From assembly GCA_036170535.1 (NCBI GenBank), contig JAVHPJ010000231.1:1-64000 (forward strand): 64,000 nucleotides of DNA, written 5' to 3'. This stretch comes from SSF53 sp036170535 (GTDB lineage Bacteria > Spirochaetota > Leptospiria > Leptospirales > Leptonemataceae). The position numbers and the translations under genes are program-made. Position 1 is the first letter of the stretch; each line of letters begins with the position of its first letter. Below, piece by piece: positions 54,905 through 63,481 of the stretch. Under the pieces are notes generated by a model that saw only the letters and a list, made by a program, of their open reading frames with translations, was not told the origin of the DNA and ran no database searches.

Positions 54905-55114
54905 TCAGAGTTTGTCTTTTTTCAACATGAGCAAACGCTTCTTCTCACGCTTGCGCACGGCCGCTTCTTTCTTGCGCTTTTTGCGCTCGGAAGGCTTTTC
55001 GAAAAATTCGCGACGCTTGATTTCCGACTGAATGCCGGCGTTGACGCACTCGCGCTTGAAGCGCTTGAGCGCGGAATCGATGCTCTCACCATCTTTTACT
55101 GTAATGCCAATCAT
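54905..55114 (-). CDS. rpsU: 30S ribosomal protein bS21
   Basis: The 69-residue, very basic protein has the bS21 pattern: VKDGESIDSALKRFKREC at the start and FFEKPSERKKRKKEAAVRK further on. It assists mRNA binding on the 30S subunit and heads the macromolecular synthesis operon rpsU-yqeY-dnaG-rpoD. Confidence 0.97.
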   Translation of the reverse strand: MIGITVKDGESIDSALKRFKRECVNAGIQSEIKRREFFEKPSERKKRKKEAAVRKREKKRLLMLKKDKL

Positions 55115-55567
55115 GTCTGTGCAATGTGTCGCCTGGCCCGCGGGCCGAACTGGGGCGTGTACATACCTCTCCCGCGGCCATGGATATGGGCGGCCTGTCT
55201 TCCGTCAAGCGTTATGTCGGCCGGCAGGCCAGCAGCGCGCGAGCGGCCTGAGTTGATGCCGACATCTCCCCGGAGGCGGCCCGGCTCCGCGCCGGCGGCG
55301 GCCCGCGGCTCGGCGCGCAGCCGACGCCGGCTGCGCCGCTCCTGAAATTGATAAATTTGCTTTAACAGTCTCCGAAAACGCCGCGAAGGCCCCCGCGCCT
55401 GTTACGTACTCGTTTTTTGTGTAGCGTTTTTGTGCGGTTTTTCCGGCAAAAAACGCGAAAAAAATGAACCGGGCCGGCCGGACTTCAAAAAAACGCTGTA
55501 CTCGTACAACAAATGTACCGTTAAAGAAATCGGACATAATACGGACCGCGCGTCCGGGAGAAAGAAA
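55115..55567. other. Intergenic region between divergent rpsU and a small ORF
   Basis: About 450 bp without a convincing gene. It contains the probable rpsU promoter (55,181-55,208), a very GC-rich stretch with short inverted repeats (55,260-55,350), and an AT-richer stretch with T-runs (55,405-55,460) before the small ORF. CATAAT at 55,535-55,540 could be a -10 for that ORF, with a weak -35. Frames open here on the minus strand read as low-quality (Arg/Ala-rich) and are not supported. Confidence 0.6.
55181..55208 (-). promoter_or_regulatory. Possible rpsU operon promoter
   Basis: Read leftward: TTGACG (55,208-55,203), 16-bp spacer, TATCCA (55,186-55,181), about 65 bp before rpsU. The -35 is strong and the -10 weak. 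Confidence 0.4.
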
Positions 55568-55786
55568 GTGAAGCTGACGGATGAAGAGTTTATCAAGCAA
55601 CTGCGCCAGTACATTGAGTTTCGCGGAATCGACATCATATTGCATTTGAAAGACGGCACCCGGATCGAACTCGACAAAAACCGCATGATGGAGGGCGACG
55701 TCGTTATCCAGAAGAACATTCGCGCCGGCATGCGCGGCAGCATTCATCTCAAAGAAATCGCCAAGGCCGACTTTTACGCAGCCTGA
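55568..55786 (+). CDS. Small protein of unknown function (72 residues)
   Basis: GTG 55,568 follows GGGAG at about 8 bases and gives MKLTDEEFIKQLRQYIEFRG, with a mixed helix/strand content and charged surface (LHLKDGTRIELDKNRMMEGD). It has no Cys, signal or membrane segment. The reading frame is open upstream but there the composition changes and stops being plausible. I do not recognise a family. It stands alone, 24 bp before the convergent unknown helical protein. Confidence 0.6.
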   Translation: MKLTDEEFIKQLRQYIEFRGIDIILHLKDGTRIELDKNRMMEGDVVIQKNIRAGMRGSIHLKEIAKADFYAA

Positions 55787-55809
55787 GGGTCGCCGGGCGC
55801 AGAACGCTC

Positions 55810-56751
55810 TCAACGAGACTCGCCGCTGTCCCGGACGCGGCGAATCAGCTCGATGTCTTCCGCCTCGAGCGCCCCTTCCCGCCGCAAATCCTGAAGCAGC
55901 AGGCCGGCGATATCGGCCGCTACCCGCCCGGTGAGACCATAGGCGATATCCAGAATCTTGCGGCGCCGCGGCGCTCCCGGCGGCTCTTCCGCCAGCAGCC
56001 TGCGAATCTCCGAAAGCGCCGCGCTTTCGCGCTTCAAGAACTGCTCGCGCGCCTGCAGCAGTTCGCGAATGGCGCGCGGCAAACGCTCCAGGGCTTCCGG
56101 CCGCGCATACGCGCTGTAGTCTTCGCGAAAGCGCTCGCGAAACCATTCTTCCGGCAGCTCCGCCAACAATTCCGGACGTTCCACGGCGATTTGATCCAGC
56201 GCTGCGAAAAGCACCGCATCCGAGGCGTAAATCATCAGTCCCAGGGCGACGGCCGGATTGCGTTTTGTAATCAATTCCATCGCCCGCGCCCGCCGCTCGC
56301 CGCCCACGTTGTCCAGCGCGGCGAAATACCGACGCGGAGCGGAAGCCCGCAGCCGCGCGCCTTCGCGCAGCACGGTTGCAGCAAAATCCGGCAGCGGGCC
56401 GGACGCGCCGCCCGGTCGGTCGATCAAATCCAGAAACAAAGAAAGTCCCGCGAAATCTCCGCCCGCGCGCGCCAGGGCCCCGACTTCGCGAATCATCAGC
56501 GAGCGCAGTTCTTCTTCGGCGATATAGACCAGCGAGGAATCGGGGAGCCGCGCAAGCAGATCGTTGGCGCGCGCGCTGTCGAGAATGTTCAAAAGAAAAA
56601 TAATAAAATCGGAGTAGCGCTCTACAAAATTCTCAATAAGCGCGGGTTCGAGCTCGGTCAACATCCGGAAGGACTTCCGGATTTCGAGCAGACTCATCGT
56701 GTGGAAGACGCCGGCGGCGTTTTCCAGAAATTGTCGGCGATCTTCTTCCAC
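55810..56751 (-). CDS. Helical protein of unknown function
   Basis: The frame gives 313 residues from GTG 56,751 or 295 from ATG 56,697 (MSLLEIRKSF). It is predicted all-helical, with HEAT- or armadillo-like alternation of short amphipathic helices (EPALIENFVERYSDFIIFLL; SRANDLLARLPDSSLVYI-like units) and no signal or membrane helix. The part of the frame further upstream overlaps the MerR-TPR gene and is not coding. No family is recognised. It lies 31 bp after the MerR-TPR gene and is probably cotranscribed with it. Confidence 0.6.
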   Translation of the reverse strand: MEEDRRQFLENAAGVFHTMSLLEIRKSFRMLTELEPALIENFVERYSDFIIFLLNILDSARANDLLARLPDSSLVYIAEEELRSLMIREVGALARAGGDFAGLSLFLDLIDRPGGASGPLPDFAATVLREGARLRASAPRRYFAALDNVGGERRARAMELITKRNPAVALGLMIYASDAVLFAALDQIAVERPELLAELPEEWFRERFREDYSAYARPEALERLPRAIRELLQAREQFLKRESAALSEIRRLLAEEPPGAPRRRKILDIAYGLTGRVAADIAGLLLQDLRREGALEAEDIELIRRVRDSGESR

Positions 56752-56782
56752 GGGTCTCGGGGGCGAAAGCTTGCGCCGACGC

Positions 56783-57697
56783 CTACTCGGTTGTCGCGGG
56801 TTCTTCGTCTGCAAACAAGGAAAAATTGCGTTCCCGTTCCAATAAACTCTCCATATCGTCCATGTACTGGCGGGCCTGCTCAGACCAGTGGCTCTCGGGA
56901 TCCAGCTGAATGTAGGTTCTGAGACAGCCAATAGCGCTTTCGAAGTAGCGGAGCTTAAAATACAGGAGGCCGATGTTGTAGTAGGCCTCGGGAAACTCGG
57001 GATCCAGTTCAATGCAGCGCTGAAAGTAGCGAATCGCCGCGGCGTAGCGCTCTTCTTTAAAGTGGATGTTGGCCGCGTTGTACAGGCCCTCGACGCAATC
57101 CGGATCCAGTTCCAGCGCCGCGTCGTAGTATTTAAGCGCGTCGGCGTTTTTTTTGAATTCAAAGCACAGATTGCCGAACTCGATCAGCGCGGCCACGTGA
57201 TCCGGTTTGCGTTTGAGGATCGCCTCAAGGGCCTTGCTGATTCGACGAAAGTCCCCGCTCTCCAGTTCGGTCAGATAAACCCGCTCCAGCTCGCGCAAGG
57301 GGCCCGCGTCCTGGGCGGGGGCCGCGCCGGCTCGGGCCTGGAAGGGCACCACGCGCGCAGCGGCCTCGCTGGCGCCATACGGCAGATACATTTGCCCCGT
57401 GACTGAATCCAGCAAGGCCTCGGGGCTGCGTTCCAGCAGAAGGTCCGGGCCGTAAAGCGTCAGCGCCGAAGACCAATCCCCGCCCGCGCGGTCGGATTGG
57501 CGCTCGACGTATTGTTCCACGCTACGCCGAATCTGCTGCAAGGACAGACCGCGCTGACGACAGGCGTAAATGAAGCGGGCGCGAATCAGATCGTCAAAGC
57601 CGAGATCTTCGGCCGGCGATAAGAGCCCGGTACGCTTCCAGTAGTACAGATGGTGGCCGGGTATCCCCAGCTTGAGGGCCGCCTCGCGAATCCTCAT
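56783..57697 (-). CDS. MerR-type DNA-binding domain fused to TPR repeats
   Basis: The 304-residue protein starts with a MerR-like winged helix (residues 1-65: REAALKLGIPGHHLYYWKRTGLL, then RARFIYACRQRGLSLQQI), a linker of about 90 residues, and at least three TPR units in the second half (NADALKYYDAALELDPDCVEGLYN; YAAAIRYFQRCIELDP; YFESAIGCLRTYIQLDP). ATG 57,697 follows GGGGGA. The N-terminal fragment YYWKRTGLLSP is diagnostic. Known MerR proteins bind small effectors through the C-terminus; here a protein-binding TPR domain replaces it. It is divergent from dnaE. Confidence 0.78.
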   Translation of the reverse strand: MRIREAALKLGIPGHHLYYWKRTGLLSPAEDLGFDDLIRARFIYACRQRGLSLQQIRRSVEQYVERQSDRAGGDWSSALTLYGPDLLLERSPEALLDSVTGQMYLPYGASEAAARVVPFQARAGAAPAQDAGPLRELERVYLTELESGDFRRISKALEAILKRKPDHVAALIEFGNLCFEFKKNADALKYYDAALELDPDCVEGLYNAANIHFKEERYAAAIRYFQRCIELDPEFPEAYYNIGLLYFKLRYFESAIGCLRTYIQLDPESHWSEQARQYMDDMESLLERERNFSLFADEEPATTE

Positions 57698-57889
57698 GGA
57701 GTCCCCCGGGGGGCGGCCAGGCGGGCGCCGGACTGCGGCCGGCCGCCTCGCCCGGCGCCGCCGGCTTGTCCAGGCTTCCACCCGGCCTGCCCGGCTTCGC
57801 GGGCGGCGAAAATCGGGAAAATAGCAAGGGGCAATGCTTGCATTGCCGGGGAGCATTTTTGATTATGTCTCTTGATTCCGGAGCGCGCC

Positions 57890-60800
57890 ATGTCTGAGAA
57901 TACGGAGGCCCCCGCGGAGCCCGAAGCATCCCGCGGACCTGATTTCACCCACCTGCATCTGCACACGTCCTACAGCCTGTTGGACGGCGCCATACGCATC
58001 CCGCAGCTGATGAAGCGCGTGAAAGAGCTCGGCATGAGCAGCGTGGCTATGACCGATCACGGCAACATGTTCGGGACCGTCGAGTTTTACAAGGCCGCGG
58101 TGAAAGAAGGCGTGAAGCCGATCATCGGTTGTGAGTTTTATGTCGCCCCGGGGAGCCGTAAAGAAAAAAAGCAAATCGAACGCCTGGCGGACGGCAACAA
58201 CTACCATTTAATCCTGCTGGCGACCAATCGCGAAGGTTATTCCAATCTCATCAAGCTGGCCAGCCGCTCCTACACGGAGGGCTTCTACCGGAAGCCGCGC
58301 ATCGACTACGATCTGCTTTCCGAGCATTCGGCCGGCGTCGTCTGCCTGACGGCCTGCCTGGGCGGCGAGGTGCAGCGCAAATTGGTAACCGGCCAGGACG
58401 CAGAAGCCCAACGCGTCGCCGGCAAACTCAACGACATCTTTACCCGCGATCGCTTCTTTCTCGAGCTTCAAAACCACGGCATAGCGGACGAGGACACGGC
58501 CGCGCTCGGCAATCTCGAGCTGGCGCGACGCAACGGCTTCCAGCTCGCTCTGACCAACGACAGCCATTTTCTCAAACGCGAAGATCAGGCCGCGCAGGAT
58601 ATTCTCCTGCGCATCAACCAGAAAAAAACCGTAGATGACGAGCTCCAATTCGGCTTTAACTCGGAGTTTTATGTAAAGAGCCCGCAGGAGATGCTGGCCC
58701 TCTTCGGGTCCGAACACTCCGACCTGCTCGCAGCGTTTCACAATACGAACCGCATCGCCGAGATGGTCGATCTCAAGTTCGACTTTGGCAACCCTCTCTT
58801 GCCGCGATTTGAAACGCCGCCCGGCCACACGCTCGATAGCTACATGCGCGAACTGGCCGAACACGGCCTCAAACGCCGCTACGGCCAGAACCTCTCGAAG
58901 GCGGTCCTCGATCGCTTTGAATTCGAATACGGCGTGATCACCCGGATGGACTTCTCGGGCTACTTTTTGATCGTCCAGGACTTCATCAACTGGGCCAAAC
59001 AGTCCGGCATTCCTGTGGGACCGGGCCGCGGTTCGGCGGCCGGCAGCATTATCGCCTACGCCCTGGGCATCACTGACATTGAACCCCTGCGCTACGGCCT
59101 GCTCTTCGAACGGTTCTTAAATCCCGAACGCAAGGAAATGCCCGATATCGACGTGGATTTCTGCGCCGAACGTCGCGAAGAAGTCATCAACTACGTGCGC
59201 GCCAAATACGGCGCGGATCGCGTGGGCCAGATTATCACCTACGGAACCATGGCCGCCAAAGCCTGTCTGAAAGACGTGGCGCGAGTCTTGAACATCCCCT
59301 TCGACGAAGCGAACGCCATCTCCAAGATGTTTCCGGACGTCCTGAACATCTCGATCGACGAAGCCGTGAAAGCTTCCGCGGAGTTGCGCGACTACAGCGA
59401 CCGCGGCGAAAATCAACGCAAACTCTTTACCGTGGCGCGCGCCCTCGAAGGCAACGTGCGCCATACCGGCGTGCATGCCGCGGGCGTCGTCATTGCGCCG
59501 CAGCCCCTCGAAGAACTGGTGCCGCTGGCGACCATCGCCAATAAGGGCGGCGATCGCGTGCTGGTAAGCCAGTTCGACATGACTTCGCTCACGGAAGTGG
59601 GCCTGGTCAAGATGGACTTTCTGGGTCTGCGAAACCTCACGGTCCTGAATCACTGTCTGGATGGCATCGAGAAACGCACAGGGAAACGGCCGGATCTTAC
59701 GGAGATTCCGCCGGACGACGAGAAATCCTACGATCTGTTGCATAAAGGCGAAGTGATCGGCGTATTCCAGCTCGAATCCAGCCCCGGCATGCGCGAGTTC
59801 GTCATGCGCCTCAAGCCCTCGCGCTTTGAGGATCTGGTGGCGCTAATCGCGCTCTTTCGCCCGGGCCCGCTGCAGGCGGGCATGGCGGACAGCTTTATCA
59901 ATCGCAAAAAGGGCCGCGAAAAGGTGGTCTATCCGCACGCCGACCTCAAGGAGATTCTCGAAGACACCTACGGCGTTATTGTTTATCAGGAACAGGTCAT
60001 GCAGATTTCGCGCGTGATCGGCGGGTTCACGCCGGCCGAAGCCGACGCACTGCGCAAGGCGATGGGCAAAAAAATCGCCGAAAAAATGGCCGAAATGCGC
60101 GTAAAATTCATCGAAGGCGCCAAAGGCCGCGGCTACGGCGATAAATTCGCTACAGACCTGTACGATCAGATGGCCCAGTTCGCAAGTTACGGCTTTAACA
60201 AAAGCCACTCGGCCGCCTACGCAATGATCGTGTATCAGACGGCGTATCTCAAGGCGAACTTCCCGACCGACTACATGCGCGCCGTGCTCGATTCCGAGAT
60301 GGATAAGACCGACGGCCTGGTGCCCTACATCAACGCCTGTCGGTCCATGAATATTCGGGTGCTCGGACCCGACATTAACGCGTCGGAAGCGAAGTTTTCG
60401 TATGTCGAAGAGGGCGTGATCCGCTTTGGACTGGCGGCTGTAAAAAACGCGGGTCTGGGCGCCGTGGAGTCCATTGTCGACGCGCGCGCCCGGCGGACGG
60501 AAAGCGGGTTTCGCTCCTTCTTTGACTTCATGGAAAACGCGGATTTCAAAATCTGCAACCGGCGCACCGTGGAAGCGCTGATCCAGGCCGGCGCTTTCGA
60601 CTCCCTCGGTTACACGCGCAAAGCGCTGCTGTCCAGCATGGACGTGGCCCTTTCTCATGGGCAGCGATCCCAGGCCGATCGCGAGAGCGGACAGAACAGC
60701 CTCTTTGGAGCGCTGACGACCAGCGCCAGCGTAGCCGAAGAACCAATCCCGCGCGGCGAAGGCGTGGCGGAGTTTCCAAGCCACGAGCTATTGCGGCTCG

Positions 60801-61492
60801 AAAAAGAAGTGCTCGGCTTTTATTTCAGCGGCCATCCGTTGAAAAAATTCGAGCGTACCCTGCGCAAGATCCGGGCGATCCCCCTCGCCCAACTGGGCGA
60901 AATGGCGAGCGGCGCAAAGGTCGAAATCGCCTGCGTGATTAACGACTACTCTTTCCGGCTGACCAAGACCGGCAAGGAAATGGCGCGTCTGCAACTGGAA
61001 GACATGAGCGGCGCGCTCGAAGCGGTCATATTTCCCGGATCGCTGGAAAAAATGAAAAAGGACATCATCAAGGACACGCCGCTTTATTTCAATGCGACCG
61101 TCGAGAAGCGCGAAGAAACCGGCACGCCTTCCGTTATCCTGCACGCCATTCAGCCGCTGAACGGCGAACTTCTGGACGAGAAGCAGGAAAAGGCCCTGCA
61201 TGTAAAACTGACCGCCGGCAATCTGGATCCGGGCGCCCTGGGTCAGCTGCAAACGGTGCTGCGAAATTTCCGCGGAGCGCTCAGCGTATATTTTCATCTG
61301 AACGGCGCAGAAGGCGGACAGGAAATGGTCATCCGCGCGCACAACAGCTTTAACGTAGGCTATTCCCAGGAACTGCGGGACCGTCTGGCGCGACTGCCTC
61401 AGGTTGAAGCGATTTATCTTTCGGTAGGCGAATCGATTTCACGGCTCTACGCAAACGGCGAGACGCCGCGATCCACGGCGACCGCCGGCTGA
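57890..61492 (+). CDS. dnaE: DNA polymerase III alpha subunit DnaE
   Basis: DnaE is the replicative polymerase. The 1200-residue protein has a PHP domain (HLHLHTSYSLLDGA near residue 17), the polymerase palm with PDIDVDF, fingers, helix-hairpin-helix, OB fold and C-terminal tau-binding region. Start: ATG 57,890 with GGAG seven bases upstream; TTG 57,872 in frame is less likely. It is divergent from the MerR-TPR gene (192 bp between starts). Confidence 0.97.
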   Translation: MSENTEAPAEPEASRGPDFTHLHLHTSYSLLDGAIRIPQLMKRVKELGMSSVAMTDHGNMFGTVEFYKAAVKEGVKPIIGCEFYVAPGSRKEKKQIERLADGNNYHLILLATNREGYSNLIKLASRSYTEGFYRKPRIDYDLLSEHSAGVVCLTACLGGEVQRKLVTGQDAEAQRVAGKLNDIFTRDRFFLELQNHGIADEDTAALGNLELARRNGFQLALTNDSHFLKREDQAAQDILLRINQKKTVDDELQFGFNSEFYVKSPQEMLALFGSEHSDLLAAFHNTNRIAEMVDLKFDFGNPLLPRFETPPGHTLDSYMRELAEHGLKRRYGQNLSKAVLDRFEFEYGVITRMDFSGYFLIVQDFINWAKQSGIPVGPGRGSAAGSIIAYALGITDIEPLRYGLLFERFLNPERKEMPDIDVDFCAERREEVINYVRAKYGADRVGQIITYGTMAAKACLKDVARVLNIPFDEANAISKMFPDVLNISIDEAVKASAELRDYSDRGENQRKLFTVARALEGNVRHTGVHAAGVVIAPQPLEELVPLATIANKGGDRVLVSQFDMTSLTEVGLVKMDFLGLRNLTVLNHCLDGIEKRTGKRPDLTEIPPDDEKSYDLLHKGEVIGVFQLESSPGMREFVMRLKPSRFEDLVALIALFRPGPLQAGMADSFINRKKGREKVVYPHADLKEILEDTYGVIVYQEQVMQISRVIGGFTPAEADALRKAMGKKIAEKMAEMRVKFIEGAKGRGYGDKFATDLYDQMAQFASYGFNKSHSAAYAMIVYQTAYLKANFPTDYMRAVLDSEMDKTDGLVPYINACRSMNIRVLGPDINASEAKFSYVEEGVIRFGLAAVKNAGLGAVESIVDARARRTESGFRSFFDFMENADFKICNRRTVEALIQAGAFDSLGYTRKALLSSMDVALSHGQRSQADRESGQNSLFGALTTSASVAEEPIPRGEGVAEFPSHELLRLEKEVLGFYFSGHPLKKFERTLRKIRAIPLAQLGEMASGAKVEIACVINDYSFRLTKTGKEMARLQLEDMSGALEAVIFPGSLEKMKKDIIKDTPLYFNATVEKREETGTPSVILHAIQPLNGELLDEKQEKALHVKLTAGNLDPGALGQLQTVLRNFRGALSVYFHLNGAEGGQEMVIRAHNSFNVGYSQELRDRLARLPQVEAIYLSVGESISRLYANGETPRSTATAG

Positions 61493-61498
61493 ACTCAG

Positions 61499-61532
61499 GG
61501 CGCCGGTTGGCGCCGGCCCGCCGTGACGGCGG
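61499..61532. repeat. Two tandem GC hairpins after dnaE
   Basis: GGCGCC-GGTT-GGCGCC (61,499-61,514) and CCGCCG-TGA-CGGCGG (61,518-61,532) lie in the 61-bp gap between convergent dnaE and the next gene. No T-run follows, so they are only candidate transcription-end structures. Confidence 0.5.
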
Positions 61533-61553
61533 TCTCGCCCGTTCCGGCCTTAC

Positions 61554-62351
61554 TCAGTCCCGGACAAACAAGGTCGCCTGATGCACAAGGCCGCCCGAAA
61601 AATCCAGATCGTAGTCGCCGCGTGTCAGGCGCTCAAAGCGTACCTGACCGTCGCTTGCGCTGCGCGATTCCACAATGCGTCCGTCGCGGCGCAGTTCGAC
61701 GCGCCACGCGGGAACATCCGCCAGACGCACCACGAGAGTCATGGCGTCGTCGCTTTCGCGCAGGGCCTCGTACCGTATGACGCCGCGGCGCTCGCCCCGC
61801 AGGCTAACATTCTGAGAAAATTCCATGCGCACGATTTTTTCGCCCGACTCGGCGACAGCGGCGTTACGCACCTGCACGCCCACTGCCGCGTCCAGACTGA
61901 CGCCCTGCAGGGCCGACTTGACAGCCCGCAACCCTTCGCGCGCGAGTTCGACAATCAAGGCGGGTGCGCGACGCGCTTCGCTTTCCGCCTGGCCGCCCAG
62001 GACGCGTTCCACCGCCGCCGCAAGGGCGATCGGCAACGGGTCGGCGACCGGCGAGTCCAGACTCATCAGCGTGCGTGCGCGCAGAGCGCCAAGCAGGGCG
62101 TGCTGATCGGCGGGCGCCAGATCTGCGAGACGGCCGCCGCCTGCGAGCAATTGATCGGCAAGGCGGGCGACCTCGCCCTCGTCCAGGGAAGTCGGCGCAA
62201 GGCCGGCCAGAGCCGCCGCCGGGCTGAGAGCGACAATGCGCTCCTCAAGGGCGATCAATTCCCGAACCTCCGGCAGGGTCATTTCGCCGTACTCGTCATA
62301 AAGGGTGTCGGGAATTTCGGTAAACTGTCGGATGATCTCTTGCGGCTCCAT
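61554..62351 (-). CDS. Protein of unknown function, downstream of a sigma factor
   Basis: The 265-residue protein has a helical N-terminal half rich in Ala/Leu (about 20-150) and a beta-rich C-terminal half (about 155-265: RMEFSQNVSLRGERRGVIRYE, then WRVELRRDGRIVESRSA). It has no signal, membrane helix or metal-binding Cys pattern, so it is not a typical zinc-finger or membrane anti-sigma factor. It follows the sigma gene by 103 bp, after a probable terminator, so cotranscription is uncertain. No family is recognised. Confidence 0.6.
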   Translation of the reverse strand: MEPQEIIRQFTEIPDTLYDEYGEMTLPEVRELIALEERIVALSPAAALAGLAPTSLDEGEVARLADQLLAGGGRLADLAPADQHALLGALRARTLMSLDSPVADPLPIALAAAVERVLGGQAESEARRAPALIVELAREGLRAVKSALQGVSLDAAVGVQVRNAAVAESGEKIVRMEFSQNVSLRGERRGVIRYEALRESDDAMTLVVRLADVPAWRVELRRDGRIVESRSASDGQVRFERLTRGDYDLDFSGGLVHQATLFVRD

Positions 62352-62415
62352 GGACCCTTTGCCTCGCTACCTGTTTATAGACGGCGCCCTGAAAAAAATC
62401 GTTACAGACGGACGC

Positions 62416-62445
62416 AAAAAAAGGCCCGCCGGGACGGCCCGGAGC
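62416..62445 (-). terminator. Possible terminator of the sigma factor gene
   Basis: Read leftward, CCGGG-CCGT-CCCGG is followed by CGGGCC and seven T (A-run 62,416-62,422 on the plus strand), 10 bp after the sigma gene stop. The stem is not adjacent to the T-run, so this is not certain. Confidence 0.4.
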
Positions 62446-62454
62446 GCTGAAAAA

Positions 62455-63402
62455 TCAATTCCGCACGCCGGGCGACCGCACGCGCTCCAGGGCGCGCATC
62501 ATTTGCACGGAGACGCTGCCCTCCGGTATGTTGAGAAGATCGCCGATTACCCGATAGGGCGTGCGGACAATGAAGTGCCCGCGCACCTTGCGCTGGAGTA
62601 AGCGCTCCCTTTGTTGATATTTTTTATTAATGGCGCGATCCAGCCGGGCGATTTCCTCGGGATCGCCCGGTGCGTTGGAACTCAGATCCGCCTTGAGGGC
62701 GCCCGCGAGGCGATCCCGACGGCTTTTCAGATCCAGGATGGACAGATAGAGCGCCGTGATCTTGTCTTCTGCGCCCAGATTCTTCAGTTCTTTGCTGGAG
62801 AGCGCGTGCCGCAAGTGCGCGAGCTTGCGCGCCAGGTCTTCCGGCGCCAGGCCGGCCTTCCGGGCGGCGTACGCCGTTTCATCCGGATCAAGTTCCATAT
62901 AATAGATGTAGGATAACTTAAAGACGACCCGCAATTCCATGGACAACTGGCCCAGGCGTTCCGGCAGATTCACATCGCCGCCGTCGCCTTCGAGCAGGCT
63001 GCGCGGATCCGGGGCGTTTTCGATCATGCGGTATTCGTTGCCGCGTTCGTCCGTGCGACCGACGTTTACCGTTTCCACTTCCCGGATGGTGCGCATCCAG
63101 TCGATAACCAGATTGCGCAGAACCGTGTAAAACCACGTACGAAAGCTCGAGCGCCCCTGGAAGGAACGAAAGCGCGCACCGCCGCGCAGGCGCTCAAAGG
63201 CGTATAAAAAGAAATCCGAACCCGCGTCCTGGTCCAGATGGAAAACCTTCATGGGGAAGTTGTAAATGTCTTCCGAGTAGCGGTCAAAGAAGGCCTTGAG
63301 CGCCTCGCGGTCGCCCTCAGCGCAGCGGCGCACCAGATCGCGAATCCCGTCCGCGTCGGAAACGCCGTCCGCTTCTGCGGTAACTTCTGCATCAATCGCC
63401 AT
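62455..63402 (-). CDS. Sigma-70-family factor with long insert between regions 2 and 4
   Basis: Region 2 is clear (FDRYSEDIYNFPMKVF; SSFRTWFYTVLRNLVIDWMR) and region 4 is at the very C-terminus (YRVIGDLLNIPEGSVSVQMMRALERVR). Between them lie about 150 residues, including the coiled-coil-like segment LDRAINKKYQQRERLLQRK; ordinary ECF sigma factors have a short linker here. I use ATG 63,402 (315 residues); ATG 63,483 would overlap the divergent M23 gene start. Targets are unknown. Alternatives such as a general helix-turn-helix protein are less likely because both sigma regions are recognisable. Confidence 0.75.
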   Translation of the reverse strand: MAIDAEVTAEADGVSDADGIRDLVRRCAEGDREALKAFFDRYSEDIYNFPMKVFHLDQDAGSDFFLYAFERLRGGARFRSFQGRSSFRTWFYTVLRNLVIDWMRTIREVETVNVGRTDERGNEYRMIENAPDPRSLLEGDGGDVNLPERLGQLSMELRVVFKLSYIYYMELDPDETAYAARKAGLAPEDLARKLAHLRHALSSKELKNLGAEDKITALYLSILDLKSRRDRLAGALKADLSSNAPGDPEEIARLDRAINKKYQQRERLLQRKVRGHFIVRTPYRVIGDLLNIPEGSVSVQMMRALERVRSPGVRN

Positions 63403-63481
63403 ATATGCTGGAATATCGCCCGTGGAAAAACCCGCACAAAATCGCTTTGCGGCGGACGCCTGAGGCCGGAGGATAGGCTTC

